Of a DNA stretch of 64,000 nt, positions 40,968 to 53,472 are shown one piece after another. Made by a program: the position numbers and the translations under genes. The DNA lies in the NCBI GenBank assembly GCA_030770545.1, contig CM061102.1, forward strand, positions 11,834,501 to 11,898,500, given 5' to 3'. Every line of letters starts with the position of its first letter. Position 1 is the stretch's first letter. The notes under the pieces were generated by a model. The model did no database searches. It saw nothing but the letters and a program-made list of their open reading frames with translations, and was not told where the DNA came from. This stretch comes from Macropodus opercularis (Eukaryota; Chordata; Actinopteri; Anabantiformes; Osphronemidae).

Positions 40968-41690
40968 TACTGTACTTCAGGATGAAGTATCAGAAAACGG
41001 AAAGCTACGCAGGAAACGTCGACAGAGCCCGCCTACTTCTGTCAAAGGACTGCCAAAGAGTAAATGCTAACAAGAGAGTTCATGCGGGACTTGAAGGTTC
41101 GACCTCTTTGCCGCTAGTTTATAGGTAAAACTGCAGAAATAAAAGAAATACTAGATAATGGAATAAAGGTTGTCGTACGTCAATTGAAAGGAAGCACATG
41201 TACTTCCAGTATGTCTGTTTGGGGTTTACCAGTTTGGCTTTTTGGCGTGTTGCGTATACCTTGAGATTTGCAGTTTGTAGTTTAGAAAAAGAAAATTCAA
41301 GTCATATCACGAGTAGGGAAACGTATGTATGCACATATATAGGCCTATTATTAAAACTTGTAAAGACGAACCAGGGTTAAATTGTAAACCACGTGTAGTC
41401 AAAAGCGGAAGTAGAGAGAATGAAGCCTCTTGCTTTTTAGCGCCTCTTGTGTCCTCTATGGTGATTGGTCAGATATGCTTTCGTCACATTGGTGACGTTA
41501 AAATCCTTCCGGTATAGTTGAAAACGCATGTTTGGTTCCTCTACGCTTGTTTTGCTTGTTTATATGGCATTAGCGACGTCAATAAGATAAAAAACAACAA
41601 TTCAGAGCGTCTCTCGGAAGCACCGCTGCATCGTTGGATGCCAAGAACAAGCTGCAGTAAAGCGAGTGTGCTTTTCTTCTAAGCTACATC
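40968..41690. promoter_or_regulatory. Bidirectional promoter region between c11orf54 and taf1d
   Basis: The two start codons point away from each other across 723 bp. On the taf1d side there are two ETS-like cores (gcggaagt near 41405 and ccttccgg near 41507), an inverted CCAAT box (gattggtc, about 41462-41469), and cattggtgacgt (about 41488-41499), which pairs a second inverted CCAAT with a cAMP-element half site. No TATA box is seen. These are typical parts of housekeeping bidirectional promoters. From memory, the human C11orf54 and TAF1D genes are also adjacent and divergent. Confidence 0.6.
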
Positions 41691-44600
41691 ATGACTGGGG
41701 TGTGTAATACGCCACACAGAGCAGATGGCTTTGCTGAAGCTATATCAACGGGGTCGTGCTACATCGTGCTGGAAACATCTCCTCCAGAGTATGTGCAGAC
41801 GATATCGCGGTATCTTGAGTCTACTGTGCCACAAATTGATGATACAGCACGTATCGAACCAACAGAAAGGTAAAGGTTTCCTGAACATGCCACACTGATT
41901 GTACAGATGTCAACAGCAGTCTGCAAAACGTTTCTTTATGCCTCCATGTGTGACTGTGTGCAGTGATTCAGGAGACAGCGTGTTCGTCACCCAGAAGCCA
42001 GTAGCTGAGCCCGTGAGACCAGGAAAACGGCATCACCACAACACTCTGACGACTCCAAAAGGTCTAGAAGAAAGTGAAGATGACGACTTATTCCCTGCCT
42101 CCCCCCAAGAATCCACCACATCTAAGAAGAAAAAGAAATTGAAGAACCATACCCTGCCAAAGTACGTCTTTCCTTTCATTAAGGAGAAGGAGTGGATGGG
42201 CAGGAGAACATTCTTGACTGGCCAACAGAATACAAGCCTTCATGTAAGAACAGCCATCAATTCAATGCATGTCATTACTGTTGACCATATAAACGTACCA
42301 AATTATTTTCTTTGTACAGAATGCTACGATGGGAGGCTTCTTTAAATGTGTCAGAGAGCTGTGGCAGGGCTATAAAGGTGCATATATGGACGTGTCTCTA
42401 CCCACAGTTGATATGGACGAGGATTTCATATCTCCACTGTCAGAGTAAGTTTGTTTTATGAAATAATCATCGTTATTTGACATGTGTGCGGTAGATGCAG
42501 GCCCAAGTATACATACCCCCCAAAACATGGTTTGTTTACACTAACCTGTGATGTTTAACAAATGTTAATAAAATCCATCTGTCCTGTTTTAGAGAAGAAG
42601 GCGAGAGGTCAGAAGATGAGGATATCAAAGTGGTGGTAAGCATTCTGCTAAACCAAAAAACAATTTTCATGCAGGAAGGTTTATCCTTATCCTGGTTTAT
42701 TCCTACATTTTTATGGGATGTTTGTACGCCTCTCAAACAAGAACTCCAAGCGAGATTAACCTCATAAGATTTGATGTTATCATTATAAACACCCCTCTGC
42801 AAGGCAATGTGTTTGTTGTTTATTTGTATTGGTCATGCTACAATAAAGATAATTTGACTTGCAAGAGGTTGTCAATTCAAGTCAGTTAAAACAATAATTT
42901 TTTATATGACAAATCACTGAAATCTTTCTCTTCTACTTCTATTAGGAAAAGAGTTTTCTGGCAGCATCAAAAGCAAAGTGCTCCCAACCATGGTACAATC
43001 CAGGAAAGATGGATGACCACGTCAAACAACTGAGTAGGAGGAGGAGAGCCAGTAACACCAGCCAAGACGTGTCCCAGAGAGACCGAAAGAAGATGACAAA
43101 TAACCAAGGTCAAACAAAGTCAACTAGCAGATCTGTAACAACAGCCACACTGTTGCTTTCTGATACAGAAAGCCTTGGTGGTGGATATCCTTGTAGAGAT
43201 CTGCCTCAGAGAGAGACGGGCGATAAACATGAGATACATCATACAAGCATCCTTGGACAAACTGAAACACCAAAGACAAAGAGACGTCTTACTGGAGAAA
43301 AGAAAAAGATTCTCTTTCAGAAAAGTGAACGAGAGGAAGAGTTGTGTAATGACAGTGATGCTACCGTGTGTGACCCTCTAGAGCTTCAGAGAAGTCCAGG
43401 AGAACACACAGAAGGAGCCAATGAGGCCATCACAACTCTAATGGAGGCTCAAGCTGATGTTTTACAAATGGATGACCTAAACCAGACAGGACAAGAAGAG
43501 GAGGAAAGCCAAAGTCAAAGTCTCCTCCAGAGTCTCCCACAGTTTGTTAATAGTGTATGTGCTGAATCGGCACGAAAGAAGAAGAAAAAGAAAAAAGCCA
43601 AAAGCGATCATAGTGCAGGAACTGGCCTGGACTGGAGTCAGGAAGAGCCAGAGGGTCTGCACGCTGCAGCATCTGTGAATATGGAGGCAGAAGAGACTTT
43701 CAGTTGGCTTGACAAAAACGGACCAAAGCATCCAGCGATGCAGACCTGTGACGAACTGGAAAACTGTATGAAGAAGTCAACTCAAGAGAAAAGAAAGAGA
43801 AAGAAGAGTAAGTTCATTGCTGAGAATGTCAGACAAGAGGTGGGAGAAAACTTAGAGTGTGGTGTGAGATTAGAGGATTCACAGGCTTCTGTGATGTGTA
43901 ACATAGAAAACGTTGACCAGGTGAAGAAGAAAAAGGAGAAGAAAGGTGGTGAGGGTGTTGAGCAGTTAAAGTCCCCTGATCCTGCTGCAACTGTAAATGT
44001 AAATGATGATTTTGATCAGCGGAAGAAAAAGAAAAAAGAAAAGGTCAGTACAGATAAACGTGAAGACGATGGTTTAGAAAATACAGAATTTACATTAGGC
44101 TCTAGTTATAAAAAGAAAAAACGAAAGCACAAAAGTGTGAAACAATCATCCCCTCTTGAAGATGCTCAGGTTGACGATGATGCAAAAGTGAACTTGTCTA
44201 ATGACGGGGCAACTGTTGAAGAAGGTGTGGTGAAACGAAAGAAGAGGAGAGAAAGTATCTCTGAGGGAGTTTCTTACGCTCCTGACAAAAGTGATATGGT
44301 TGTATATCTAGATTCACAGACAAGCATAGATGGTCCTGAGGACCAAGATGTTAAACAATTAACTAAGAAAAAGAAGAGAAGAGAGAAAATAGGTGAAATA
44401 TCTAACAGACAGGCCTCAGAAGATACTGAGATACTAAAACAGAGCGATGAGGCGGCATCTGTGCGGAAAAAGGAAAAGAAGAGGACCTCTTCCTTCCTTC
44501 AAGCCGATTCAGAGAAAATAGATGATCAACAACAAAACTTCAGGTCAAAATCAGTAGTAGCTGGTGTTTGTGATGTGGAGGCCGAATCAGCAGAAATCTA

Positions 44601-44886
44601 TGGTGGAGTCAGCAAAAAGAAGAAGAAGAAGACATTAGCTACTCAGGGCAATGTAGAAGAAGATCATGGGACTGATTTTGAGGAACCAAACAAAATGTGT
44701 GGGAGGGTTCTAACTGAAACAGGAATAAAAAAAAAAAAGAAACAGAAAAGAAGTAAAAGTGAGTCTGTGGCCTCCATGGACAGACTGGACGGTGCAGCTG
44801 ATGAAGGACAATCTCGATCTGATGAGGACATAATGCTAAAAAAGACGAAGAAGAAGAAGAAGAAAAAGTGTAAAGAGGCCATGTGA
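41691..44886 (+). CDS. taf1d: Probable TAF1D (RNA polymerase I SL1/TIF-IB subunit D), complete, 5 exons, with a long lysine-block tail
   Basis: Exons 41691-41869, 41964-42243, 42320-42444, 42593-42635 and 42946-44886 give 855 aa, with consensus splice sites and unbroken frame. The identification rests on a central block (FPF...W...LTG, GGFFKCVRELW, VDMDEDF, ISPLSEEE, DEDIKVVEKSFLAAS) that parallels human TAF1D (FPF...W...LTF, RGFFNYIEKL, VGEDL, SPIEE, then an acidic stretch and DSFIVSS). Divergent adjacency to c11orf54 also supports it. TAF1D is part of the promoter selectivity factor for rRNA transcription in the nucleolus. The human protein is only 278 aa. Here the last exon adds about 600 residues with roughly eleven lysine/arginine blocks (for example KKKKKKKAK, KRKRKKSK, KKTKKKKKKK) separated by acidic and serine-rich spacers. 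Such a tail resembles Nopp140/treacle-style nucleolar proteins by composition only. If it is not TAF1D, it is an unnamed nucleolar-type basic protein. Confidence 0.68.
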
Positions 44887-45884
44887 TGTGTGAAGAGAGT
44901 CTGCCAGTGAAAATGTTACAATAAGGCAGTTTTATGAGGAAAATGTCCTGTAAATAAATGTGTGTAAACTGCATGGGAGCGCCCAGCCTGCCACCTAATG
45001 GACATTTGACAGAGCAGTGGAGGGACTTTTTTTTTTTTTTTTTACAATGCTTTCTCACTGCCAGACAAGCTCCTTACTTCCTTATAAATTAAAATAATGT
45101 CAGAAACAGGGACTGACGGCCATTAAATGACGACTTTTTCTGGTAGAGGTAGATTTCAGCAGGATTTCTACTATGTAGAACATCGCTGTGACCTGGTCGC
45201 TGTGTTTTCCTCTGAACACCCGAATCAGCTGCGTCTTAGCTGTTAACCATTCATAAAGGTTAATAAGTAAATATGTGGGCAATGCAGAGCTCGACATGAC
45301 CATGGGCACTGTTCATATTTGCCAAATATATGTCCAAAATATTTTTTATACACTGATAACATTACTGATCAGCTGTGTTTTTAGTCCTTCATAACCGTTT
45401 ATCAAGTCAACCTTTACTGGTTTAAGTTAGTACATAATCTTGTTATGTGTGGCTATAGAAACTGTGGAGGACATTGCAGTCTTCTTTATTTTTTCTTTTG
45501 ACTTTGGTGTCATTAAATGTGTTTTATTTTGAAGGCTCTTACCGGAAGTTGTGTATCCAATCTGTCACTGTGTGTTTACTAGCCTGCTTGTTAAAAGCGG
45601 AATATCGCAGCGATGAACCGGCCACAGTTTATTTTGGAAGAATGTCGCCGGAAATGAATACTGATAAATAAACAAGCATCTTTGCAGCGTCGAGAGTGCG
45701 CTCGGCTCGTTTTACGCACGGTGACCGACCCCGACGGGCTGGAGGGCGCGTTACGTAAGCGCGCAGCCACGGCGAGCATTTAAACGGTGCTGCGAAGGAC
45801 CGTGAAGGACTCGTCTGGAAACTTTTCCTCTCATCCGAACCCCCTCGAGATCGGCGCGTCTTCGCCAACGCTCGTCGCGCAGAG
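44887..45884 (+). promoter_or_regulatory. taf1d-aspa intergenic region with candidate aspa promoter
   Basis: After the taf1d polyA signal there is a 17-base T run (45027-45043) and unremarkable AT-rich sequence. From about 45540 the sequence becomes CpG-rich. It contains a perfect ETS consensus (accggaagt, 45541-45549), a second GGAA core (gccggaaat, about 45648) and a GC-rich leader up to the aspa ATG. No TATA box is seen. The start of transcription is not determined. Confidence 0.4.
44953..44958 (+). terminator. Polyadenylation signal of taf1d
   Basis: AATAAA 67 bases after the taf1d stop, followed by the GT-rich stretch tgtgtgtaaactg, a plausible downstream element. Confidence 0.6.
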
Positions 45885-48800
45885 ATGTCTTCTTATAACG
45901 GCACCGTGTGCCTTGACGAGGCCCGGAGGGTGGCGATATTCGGAGGGACGCACGGGAACGAGATGTCAGGGGTGACGCTCGTCAACCTGTGGACGAAGAA
46001 CAGCGCCGAGATCCAGAGGAAGGGGGTCGAGAGCAAGCCCTTCATCACCAACCCCAAGGCTGTGGAGAAGTGCACGAGATATGTGGACACGGACCTGAAC
46101 CGAGCCTTCACCGCGGAGAACCTCAGGTAAACACACCGATCCGGCGTCGGTGCTGCTGCTTCCCCTCCCACCTACACACAGTTGTTGAATTCAAAGATTT
46201 AAGCGTATTGTTGTCAAACGAACCTGACAGTTAGTATCACTGGGAATAATACTGTCCCGCGTCAGATCCTTGGGTTACACTTAGCAGCGTGAACACCGTG
46301 GCGTTTTAACGTCACTGGTTTCATGTTTGGGATGGACACGTCCTAGAGACCACACGCCTGACACGCTGGGGTCAAACCAAAGCATGTCGGATGGACACCT
46401 TCACCACACTGTTGTCGTCTCAGGTTGTGTCTGCGTGTTTACCGTCAGCCCCCCCCCCCACCCCCTGCCCCTCTGCCAATAGCAGCAGAGCAGCGTGTCC
46501 CCCTCCTGTCGGACTTCAGCTGATCGCCAGCCTGCGAGAAAAACGTGACCGAGCTGCAGATGATTTAAGACCCGGTTTGTTTTTTATTCGTGTGCACTGT
46601 AATGGAAAAGCGAGTGTTACGCAAACACTGGCTCGTATAGTCTGTATGCATGAGCAAACACAACAGCCTAAATACTAATGTGGTTGGATAACAACAACGT
46701 CTCCCACTGTCCATAAATTATCAAATTGTCCTACAGTAACACTCCCAGAGTTGTGTGGTAGCACAATAAAATAGCAGCCTTAATACCACAATATACCTGA
46801 GTGGGCTTCATGCTTTTAATCTGGGTGTTTATTTATATCACATGTCACCAATGAGCATCCTGTTTTGGGAAATGTGTTTGTGCACTGTGAGTGTCAGTAG
46901 TGGAAAGTAAAGTAGGTTTCACTTTTGCTCAGTCGTTTGCCTCCATGTTACTTTACTCTTGTACATTATATTCTAGAGGTGGATATAGTTAGTTTTACTC
47001 CCTTACATCTGCCTAACAGATGCAGTCACGTTTAAAATTCAAATTTGATAAAGATCTTGTAAAATAAGATGTCTTTGTAAAGCAATAATACAAAAACCCA
47101 AGGTCTATTCTCTGTGACCGGACTTTTTAAATTAGCTTTACCATGTGTAGTTTAAATGTCTGTACTTAAATACAAGAGCTCAGATTGTGCGTGTGAAGCT
47201 ACGGTTACTACCTCATCATGCAAATTTGTCATCATCTTCAAAGCTCCTCTCAACACTCCTGAGCTTACAAACTGTTTGGCCTCTCTGGAGGCAGAATGTA
47301 AGAAGATTAACCCCTTGGGGACTTTCTAAAAACAGCTCGTGGTGTCTTGTTGTTCGGCCTAAATGTACTGACAGCTGCGCTCGTCCTCCTGTGAAGTGTC
47401 TGTGTGCCTGCTCAGTTGAAGTGAGTGTGTTGGACTCCACTTTATCACACATTGGTCACATTGTGCTTGCGTGCTGCCGTCCAGACAATACCAGATATTT
47501 GCTGAAACTGGGCTGTAAAGAGCAGATGTGAGGGGGGCGAGACAATATGCGCAGCAGAGGTACTATTCTACAGTAGCTCGGAGAATGTCCCGGACTAATG
47601 GTTGTTCTGAAATGTTTTAAAAGAGCTAAGACAAACAGAGGAAGCTCCCATTCTCTTCTCAGACTGTGTAGTGTAGGATGTGTGTCTGTTTAGCCTGTGG
47701 ACAAAAACTCCTCGAGGATCCTTTACTGCAGACATGCAAAGCTGGAGAAGGGGAATTCAGCTTCTTCCTCACAAAGGCAGACACTGAAAATTCTTGTTTT
47801 GCAGCTTCTGACTCACAACTTGCAGCCTGTCGGGTTCCACTATCACAAACCATTAAGTGCTGCACAGGACGAACAGAGACTCTTGTGTAAATCATTAACA
47901 TGCCGATAAGCTGTTCAATGCTTTCTGATGTCGCCGCATGTTTACCTGTAGCTCATCTGGAGGAGAGGACCTGCCCTACGAGGTGCAGAGAGCCCAGGAG
48001 ATCAACAGGATATTTGGACCTAAAGGCAGCCCGGAGGCCTACGATGTTATCTTTGACCTCCATAACACAACATCCAACATGGGCTGCACCCTGATTCTGG
48101 AAAGCTCCAAAGACCACTTCAATCTGCAGATGATGAACTATATCAAGGTGACAGCCTTGAGCCGCACAACCGCTAAAATTGAATTTCCTTTGTTGCAAAA
48201 GCCACAGAGCTCTTTATATAGGTCACATCTCTTACACACCCAGACATACGTTAATAGACAACCAACATCAGAAATCATCTACTCAGGAACCCAGTGTACT
48301 GTCATCTGACAGCAGCTTAGTGTGTCACGTCTAAGCTCTGGGCTGGGTGACAAACTGAACTTTGACTTCAACGTGCCATATTTAATGTGTCAGTTTTTAT
48401 TCATTTATTTAGTTGTGCAGAGCCTTAAAACAAGCCACTCGCAGTCAAGGCTGCTTAAGGCCAACGTGACTGTACGAGGCTTTTTGACCCCGTGTTTTCT
48501 TATCTGTTGCTGAGAGCTCGTGTGTGTTGGTTTTGTGTTACAGAAAGCCATCGCTCCTGGCAGTTGTCTGGTTCTGCTAAATGAACACCCTCTTCTAAAA
48601 TATTCCACTTCACGCTCTGTAGCCAAACACCCCATTGGTGAGTCTCTCGAGTCTGGCCAGGTTGATCAGACACCATGGACCTAAATGTTTCATACTCATA
48701 CTCATTCACATACGTGTGATGGTTTCATTGCAGGACTAGAAGTGGGTCCTCAGCCACAAGGTGTGCTGAGGAGTAACATCTTTGAAGCAATGAGGGTGAT

Positions 48801-50669
48801 ACTGAAACACGCCCTGGACTTCATCGAACTCTTTAATGAAGGTAAAACAAAATGCTGACATAGCACGTGTAGAGTACATGGAAATAAAGAGCAGCCATTG
48901 TTAGAAGACGTAACACAGCAACAATTATTATATATACACTTGGGTCTGGTCTTCCAACATTTAATTAAAAGCTGTATAGTTTAGACCTGGGGGCAACTAT
49001 CAATATAGTTCTTACTGCGTTATGTAATGATTGTCAGTTCCAACGTGACAAGAAGCATTTAGTGACAAAATGGTCACGTGTTGGCCTGATTCATTCTAAA
49101 GAACCTACACCCAGATCTCTAAATGTGTCTGCGTTTGGCCAGTCACGCCTCCGCTCAGCTGCCGTTCTTCCCTAAAACATGGAATTTGCAGTATTAAAGT
49201 GCAGACCAGCTTTTCCTTCCTCCTTGACGCAAACGCGCAGTCTGTGCCAAGTACGAGTTGCAGTCTGGTGGTTCTTCCTGACTGACGTTGCCGTTGAATG
49301 GCCTGCTTGTTGAGAGTTGGTCAGTTTCCATGTCGTTAGCGTCTGGCTGCCAGTTCTGTTGTAATCTTCTGTCGCGGGGCCACGGCAATAGTGACGAATC
49401 GTGTCGATAAGCATGGAGAAATGTCTCATTTACCAATAACAGCTTATGCCAAAGAGAGGAAACCACACTGTTTAAATACACAATGTTTTTGTCAATATTT
49501 GATTTTGCTTCTGTCTTTTCAGCTTATTATGTACTAATCTTAAAACTAATTTGTCAAGCAAAAGTGAAAGTCTGTTTAAACACAAAGCAGATTTCATGCA
49601 TTGAATTCACACTTGCTTGTGCTTGTTGTGTGGTTCAGTGACGCTGGTCTAGCTAGAAGTGCAGGGCAGATGCATCCACCCCGATTTTAAAGCCTTCAGT
49701 TCTGACTGTCTGGTCAAGAGTCCCAGTAATTTTCCCCACATGGAATCGTTGCATCATTAACGCCTTGAGTGTTGCTGAGACCATCTGTAGGTGGAGGAGC
49801 GTTTGTGTTTTGTCGTATAATCCCAGAGATAAATATACAGACTTCTAATTTCAACTCTGGGCTACATTTATTGAAGGTCTATATTTTTTATTAGGGTTTT
49901 ATTTAAAAAAATGAAAATGGTGGCAAAAATATATAATCCACTTGTTTTTGCACCACCTGGCATTGATGATCATTATTTTTACAATGAAGATCTTTATATT
50001 CAGATAATATTAGGTCACATTCTTCAACTAGGTTATCAGTAGCTGTGGTCTAAATATAAGATAGGATATGATGACTTGTTACAGCTAAACAATGAAGTAA
50101 CTTTAAGAGCGTAAACATAAGAGTGCGTAACATTCAGAATGCTGTTCTCTCTGTGTTCCCTGGTTAGGGATGGAGTTCCCTCCCTGTACAGTTGAAGTTT
50201 TCCGAGCATCAGAGAGGATCGACTATCCCAGAGATGCCAATGGAAACATCATCGCCATGGTGCACCCAAACCTGCAGGTGACATAAAATAAAAGAGTCTC
50301 ACCTCATCCTGCCACTGTTCATCTCATCCACATACTGCATTTGACCTAATGAACCTGTGAAATGTAATATTACAATATAACAAGACGTCTTCAGCTGATG
50401 TAAGAATATATTATTTGAGTTAGAACAACATTTTCAAGTTCCTCACTTCCTGTGGCCCGTGCTTGTTGTTGTTTCAGGACTGTGACTGGGAGCCACTAAA
50501 CCCTGGTGACCCAATGTTCCAAACGTTTGACGGGAAAACCATCCACTACCAGGGCTCCGGCACCGTCTATCCCACTTTTATTAATGAGGCAGCCTATTAT
50601 GAAAAACAACAGGCGTTTGTAACCACAAGGCGAGAAGCCTTGGTAGCAAGTGCCATCAGGAAGGCATGA
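45885..50669 (+). CDS. aspa: Aspartoacylase (N-acetyl-L-aspartate amidohydrolase), complete, 6 exons
   Basis: The enzyme cleaves N-acetylaspartate to acetate and aspartate and acts as a cytosolic zinc metalloenzyme. In humans its loss causes Canavan disease. Exons 45885-46126, 47952-48147, 48544-48637, 48734-48841, 50168-50277 and 50478-50669 give 942 bases, 313 aa, the same length as human ASPA. Zinc ligands are in GGTHGNEMSG (His23, Glu26) and FDLHNTTSNMG (His118). Substrate-binding DLNR and the catalytic Glu in EVGPQPQG are present, as is the C-terminal NEAAYYEK. ASPA-type wording (ITNPKAVEKCTRY, LPYEVQRAQEIN, MGCTLILE, DYPRDANG) separates it from the paralogue ACY3. The start ATG has G at -3. 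Introns range from 96 to about 1825 bp. Intron 1 contains a C-rich run near 46449. Confidence 0.96.
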
Positions 50670-50994
50670 AAACAGCTTTGTAGGGCTAACAAAGAGCAGG
50701 AATATGTGTTGGCCACAGCGACAACGTGTTCATAGGTTTTGCACTTTGCTGTTAACAAATGAGAGGCTGTCCTCACATCGTGATTAGAAACCTTTACACT
50801 GCATCTGGCTCTTTTACACAGGGATTTAGTTTTTTATGGATTTTATTATCTGAAAATCAAAGAACTATGCAAACAGTTGCAGAGTCACTGTGAAAGTCTT
50901 TCGCATAAAGGCTGATATATCATTGTGTTAAATGTTTGTGGTACTGTTCTTATTTAAAGATATATGTACATTAACCCAACTATGTTTTTATAGT

Positions 50995-51000
50995 AATAAA
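50995..51000 (+). terminator. Polyadenylation signal candidate for aspa
   Basis: AATAAA 326 bases past the aspa stop, in AT-rich sequence. It is the first canonical hexamer I see in the 3' flank. Confidence 0.5.
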
Positions 51001-53320
51001 GATCAGGCCTAATCACTCATGGCTTATGGATCATACAACACTCTGTTACCTACTACTGCTCAGGAAGGCCGTCAAGAATCATAACCTGCAACCTTTGACC
51101 CTAACTTGTAACCGTTTGTCTTCCTGTGAACATATATTTGTATCGTCTGTAGAAGGATGTCCGTGGCCTTTGACACTACCTACCTGTAACTCTACTGGTT
51201 GCATCTGTGGTGCTGGTCCTATCTTTGCCTTAACAGAGATTATAGAGAAAATTGCACAACGATTTTGGAGTGGACATATATACTGTAGGTTCTGTTCCTG
51301 ATTTTATAATAATATATCTGTCTATTTTGATATACCTGTACTGTGGTCTTGAGTGACGTATAGGACTCGTTGAATCATGAAAAGCATATGTCCTTTCTAA
51401 TGTTTTTACACCTCTGTTGTCTCAGTGTGTCTCTTACAGTACTTCATTTTATTCTCAGCTGTGTTTCTAAGATGAGTAAACTTCACAGTTCTGGAACCCC
51501 CATTATCCAATCAATAAATATAGTACTGTGCTATATATGTGGCTGTTTCCTTTTTTGCAGGCGCTCACATGCTTGTAATGCCTGCAGCCAGAAGAGGGCA
51601 TCACACACCCACTCAATAATGTTCCCTTCCTGAGACTGTGTTGCCACACACGGCATTGAGGACGGGCCAGTTGCAGATGTTTGCTCGTTCACCTGCCGTG
51701 GTGTGGTTCATACCAGTGCATTGTAGTCGGTAGCCAAAGAATTTACCCTTTAACTAGGCCCACAGAAGTGCACGCCTACACTACAATACCAAAAACGAAC
51801 GAGACGCCGGTTTAAAGGGGCTTGAGAGGTGTTGCAACACATGCCAAAACAGTGCTGGAGGTTTAATTGCTTGAGAAGGCCTTTAATGAGATTTTATCTC
51901 CGGCTGTGTCACAGACCAAGCAGGCCATACAACAACAAACATTTCACCTTCACATATTTGGAGCGATCATATCGATGACAGGGCGTCCTCGTGCTGTGGC
52001 TGCATTCCTCGACTTACTGTATTGACTAATACAGACTAACCCCATGCTTCCTTCTGTCATGTCAGTCTTGTGATTGGTAATTCAGTTTCGTGACTACAGG
52101 CTGGTCGTAGCCTTTCTCATCTATTTATTACGGTAACCCACTCAGGGCATCCAGGCCTGCAGCTGATCAATGATTCCTCCTGGCCACTGAAAGCTTTTAG
52201 AAGAATGATCGTTCAGTTCTGGGCAGGGATCCAAACAGGCACTCAAAAATACCAAGCGTCCATCTCTGGCTCCCCACCCTCCCCTATCATTGTCTGTCCA
52301 TACTGATAACTTCCTCTGATATATAGCGTTACAACTATTTTTACTGGAAGTCCACTCACTAGGTTTTCACTGGACAGAAAATACATGATACCAAGCCAGA
52401 CTGAGATGATCGGCCTTTAGGTTTGCGGCTCTGTTTCGTGATAAGATCAACTAATTTTGCTGCCTTGCACTGACTAAAGTTCGAGCTATAAAACGTAAAG
52501 ATTCTGTTTCACATGCCGTGAAAACAGAAGAACAAAAGTGATACGAACGTTTGTCTTGAGTCAGATGTGTTTTCTCTGAGGCCTGACACTAAGTAACCTG
52601 AAAAACAAGAGCACAAAAAAAACCTGTTGGTTCCCTTAATGTTAAACCTTCAAAACCAACAGCTGGAATGAAGGAGACTGGTGTCAGAACTAGTCTCTGT
52701 CCTACCTTTTGTCCTGTTTTGTAATCATACAAGCGGACAAATCATTAGTACTATCTCTGGAAACTTACTGTGTATAGTGAGATTATATAATGAAAGAGGC
52801 ACAGATGGATCTATAAACACAGTACAGGAGTTCCCATGAGCAAACATTTCATTCTGTTGGAACATTCAGCTATATGGTATTATATAGATATATTATATTA
52901 TATTATTTTAAATTGTAAATAGTGTTGTTACTGTATATAACAATCGTACAAATTTAACTTCAAAATCTGATCGTTTTTGTGTAACTATAGTCAGTTTTAT
53001 GGGATTTTTGTGTCTTTTCTCTTATACATTTTAATCAAATTTTAACATCCTGCTGTTAAATTATCGGATGATTAAAAACGCATTAACTGTGCGTTTGCGC
53101 ATCAAACATCTGGAGGCACATTATTGTTCGCTGTAACATCTGGGGGTGGCTGCACTGATTGGATTCCACGGTCAGACGCGGCTCAGGTGTCCGAGCAGCA
53201 CTTTAAGGCGGCACGTCTCGAGACAGGAAGTCTCGAAACTTTTCGGCGTTGTGATAAACTTAGTATCCGCGTCAGACGCACACGGACACGGCGCTCTTTG
53301 CATCGCGTAGGAGGCTGAAG

Positions 53321-53472
53321 ATGGTTGGAAACTGGACTAGTTAAAAGTGACAGACACGTTTTTTTTTCAGGAAATAGGAGGTGATTTATGCGACAGACAC
53401 TCTCCGTTAGCTTAAACCCGCGTCTGGCTGTGTCTTCAACGTCTGTTTGAAAGCCGCGGTGTGAACATCGAT
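53321..53472 (+). promoter_or_regulatory. 5' leader of the abr-type gene: two short uORFs and a possible splice acceptor
   Basis: Upstream of the main ATG are a 7-codon ORF (53321-53344) and a 20-codon ORF (53388-53450), both ending before the main start. Between them tttttttcag|g (53361-53371) looks like a strong 3' splice site, so a non-coding exon may join at 53371. In that case only the second uORF would be in the mRNA. Confidence 0.35.

Larger units (their letters stand above)
50670..53472. other. aspa-abr intergenic region
   Basis: The aspa 3' UTR reaches about 51000. From there to about 53100 I see only unremarkable AT-rich sequence, including an AT-only patch near 52870-52915. The last 350 bp become CpG-richer and probably hold the abr promoter and leader. 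Confidence 0.5.

Noticed and set aside
42660..42850. Possible H/ACA snoRNA in taf1d intron 4 (human TAF1D introns host snoRNAs)
   Set aside because: An AGATTA box and an ACA can be picked out, but the stems are only three to four base pairs and the motif is weak in AT-rich DNA. A snoRNA covariance search or small-RNA data would decide.
51717..51728. gtgcattgtagt, identical to the first 12 bases of miR-33
   Set aside because: Following bases diverge and no complementary arm able to form a pre-miRNA hairpin is visible nearby.
53461..53472. Upstream GTG as the start of the abr-type protein
   Set aside because: The ATG at 53473 aligns with the BCR N-terminus and has a purine at -3. A GTG start is not needed.
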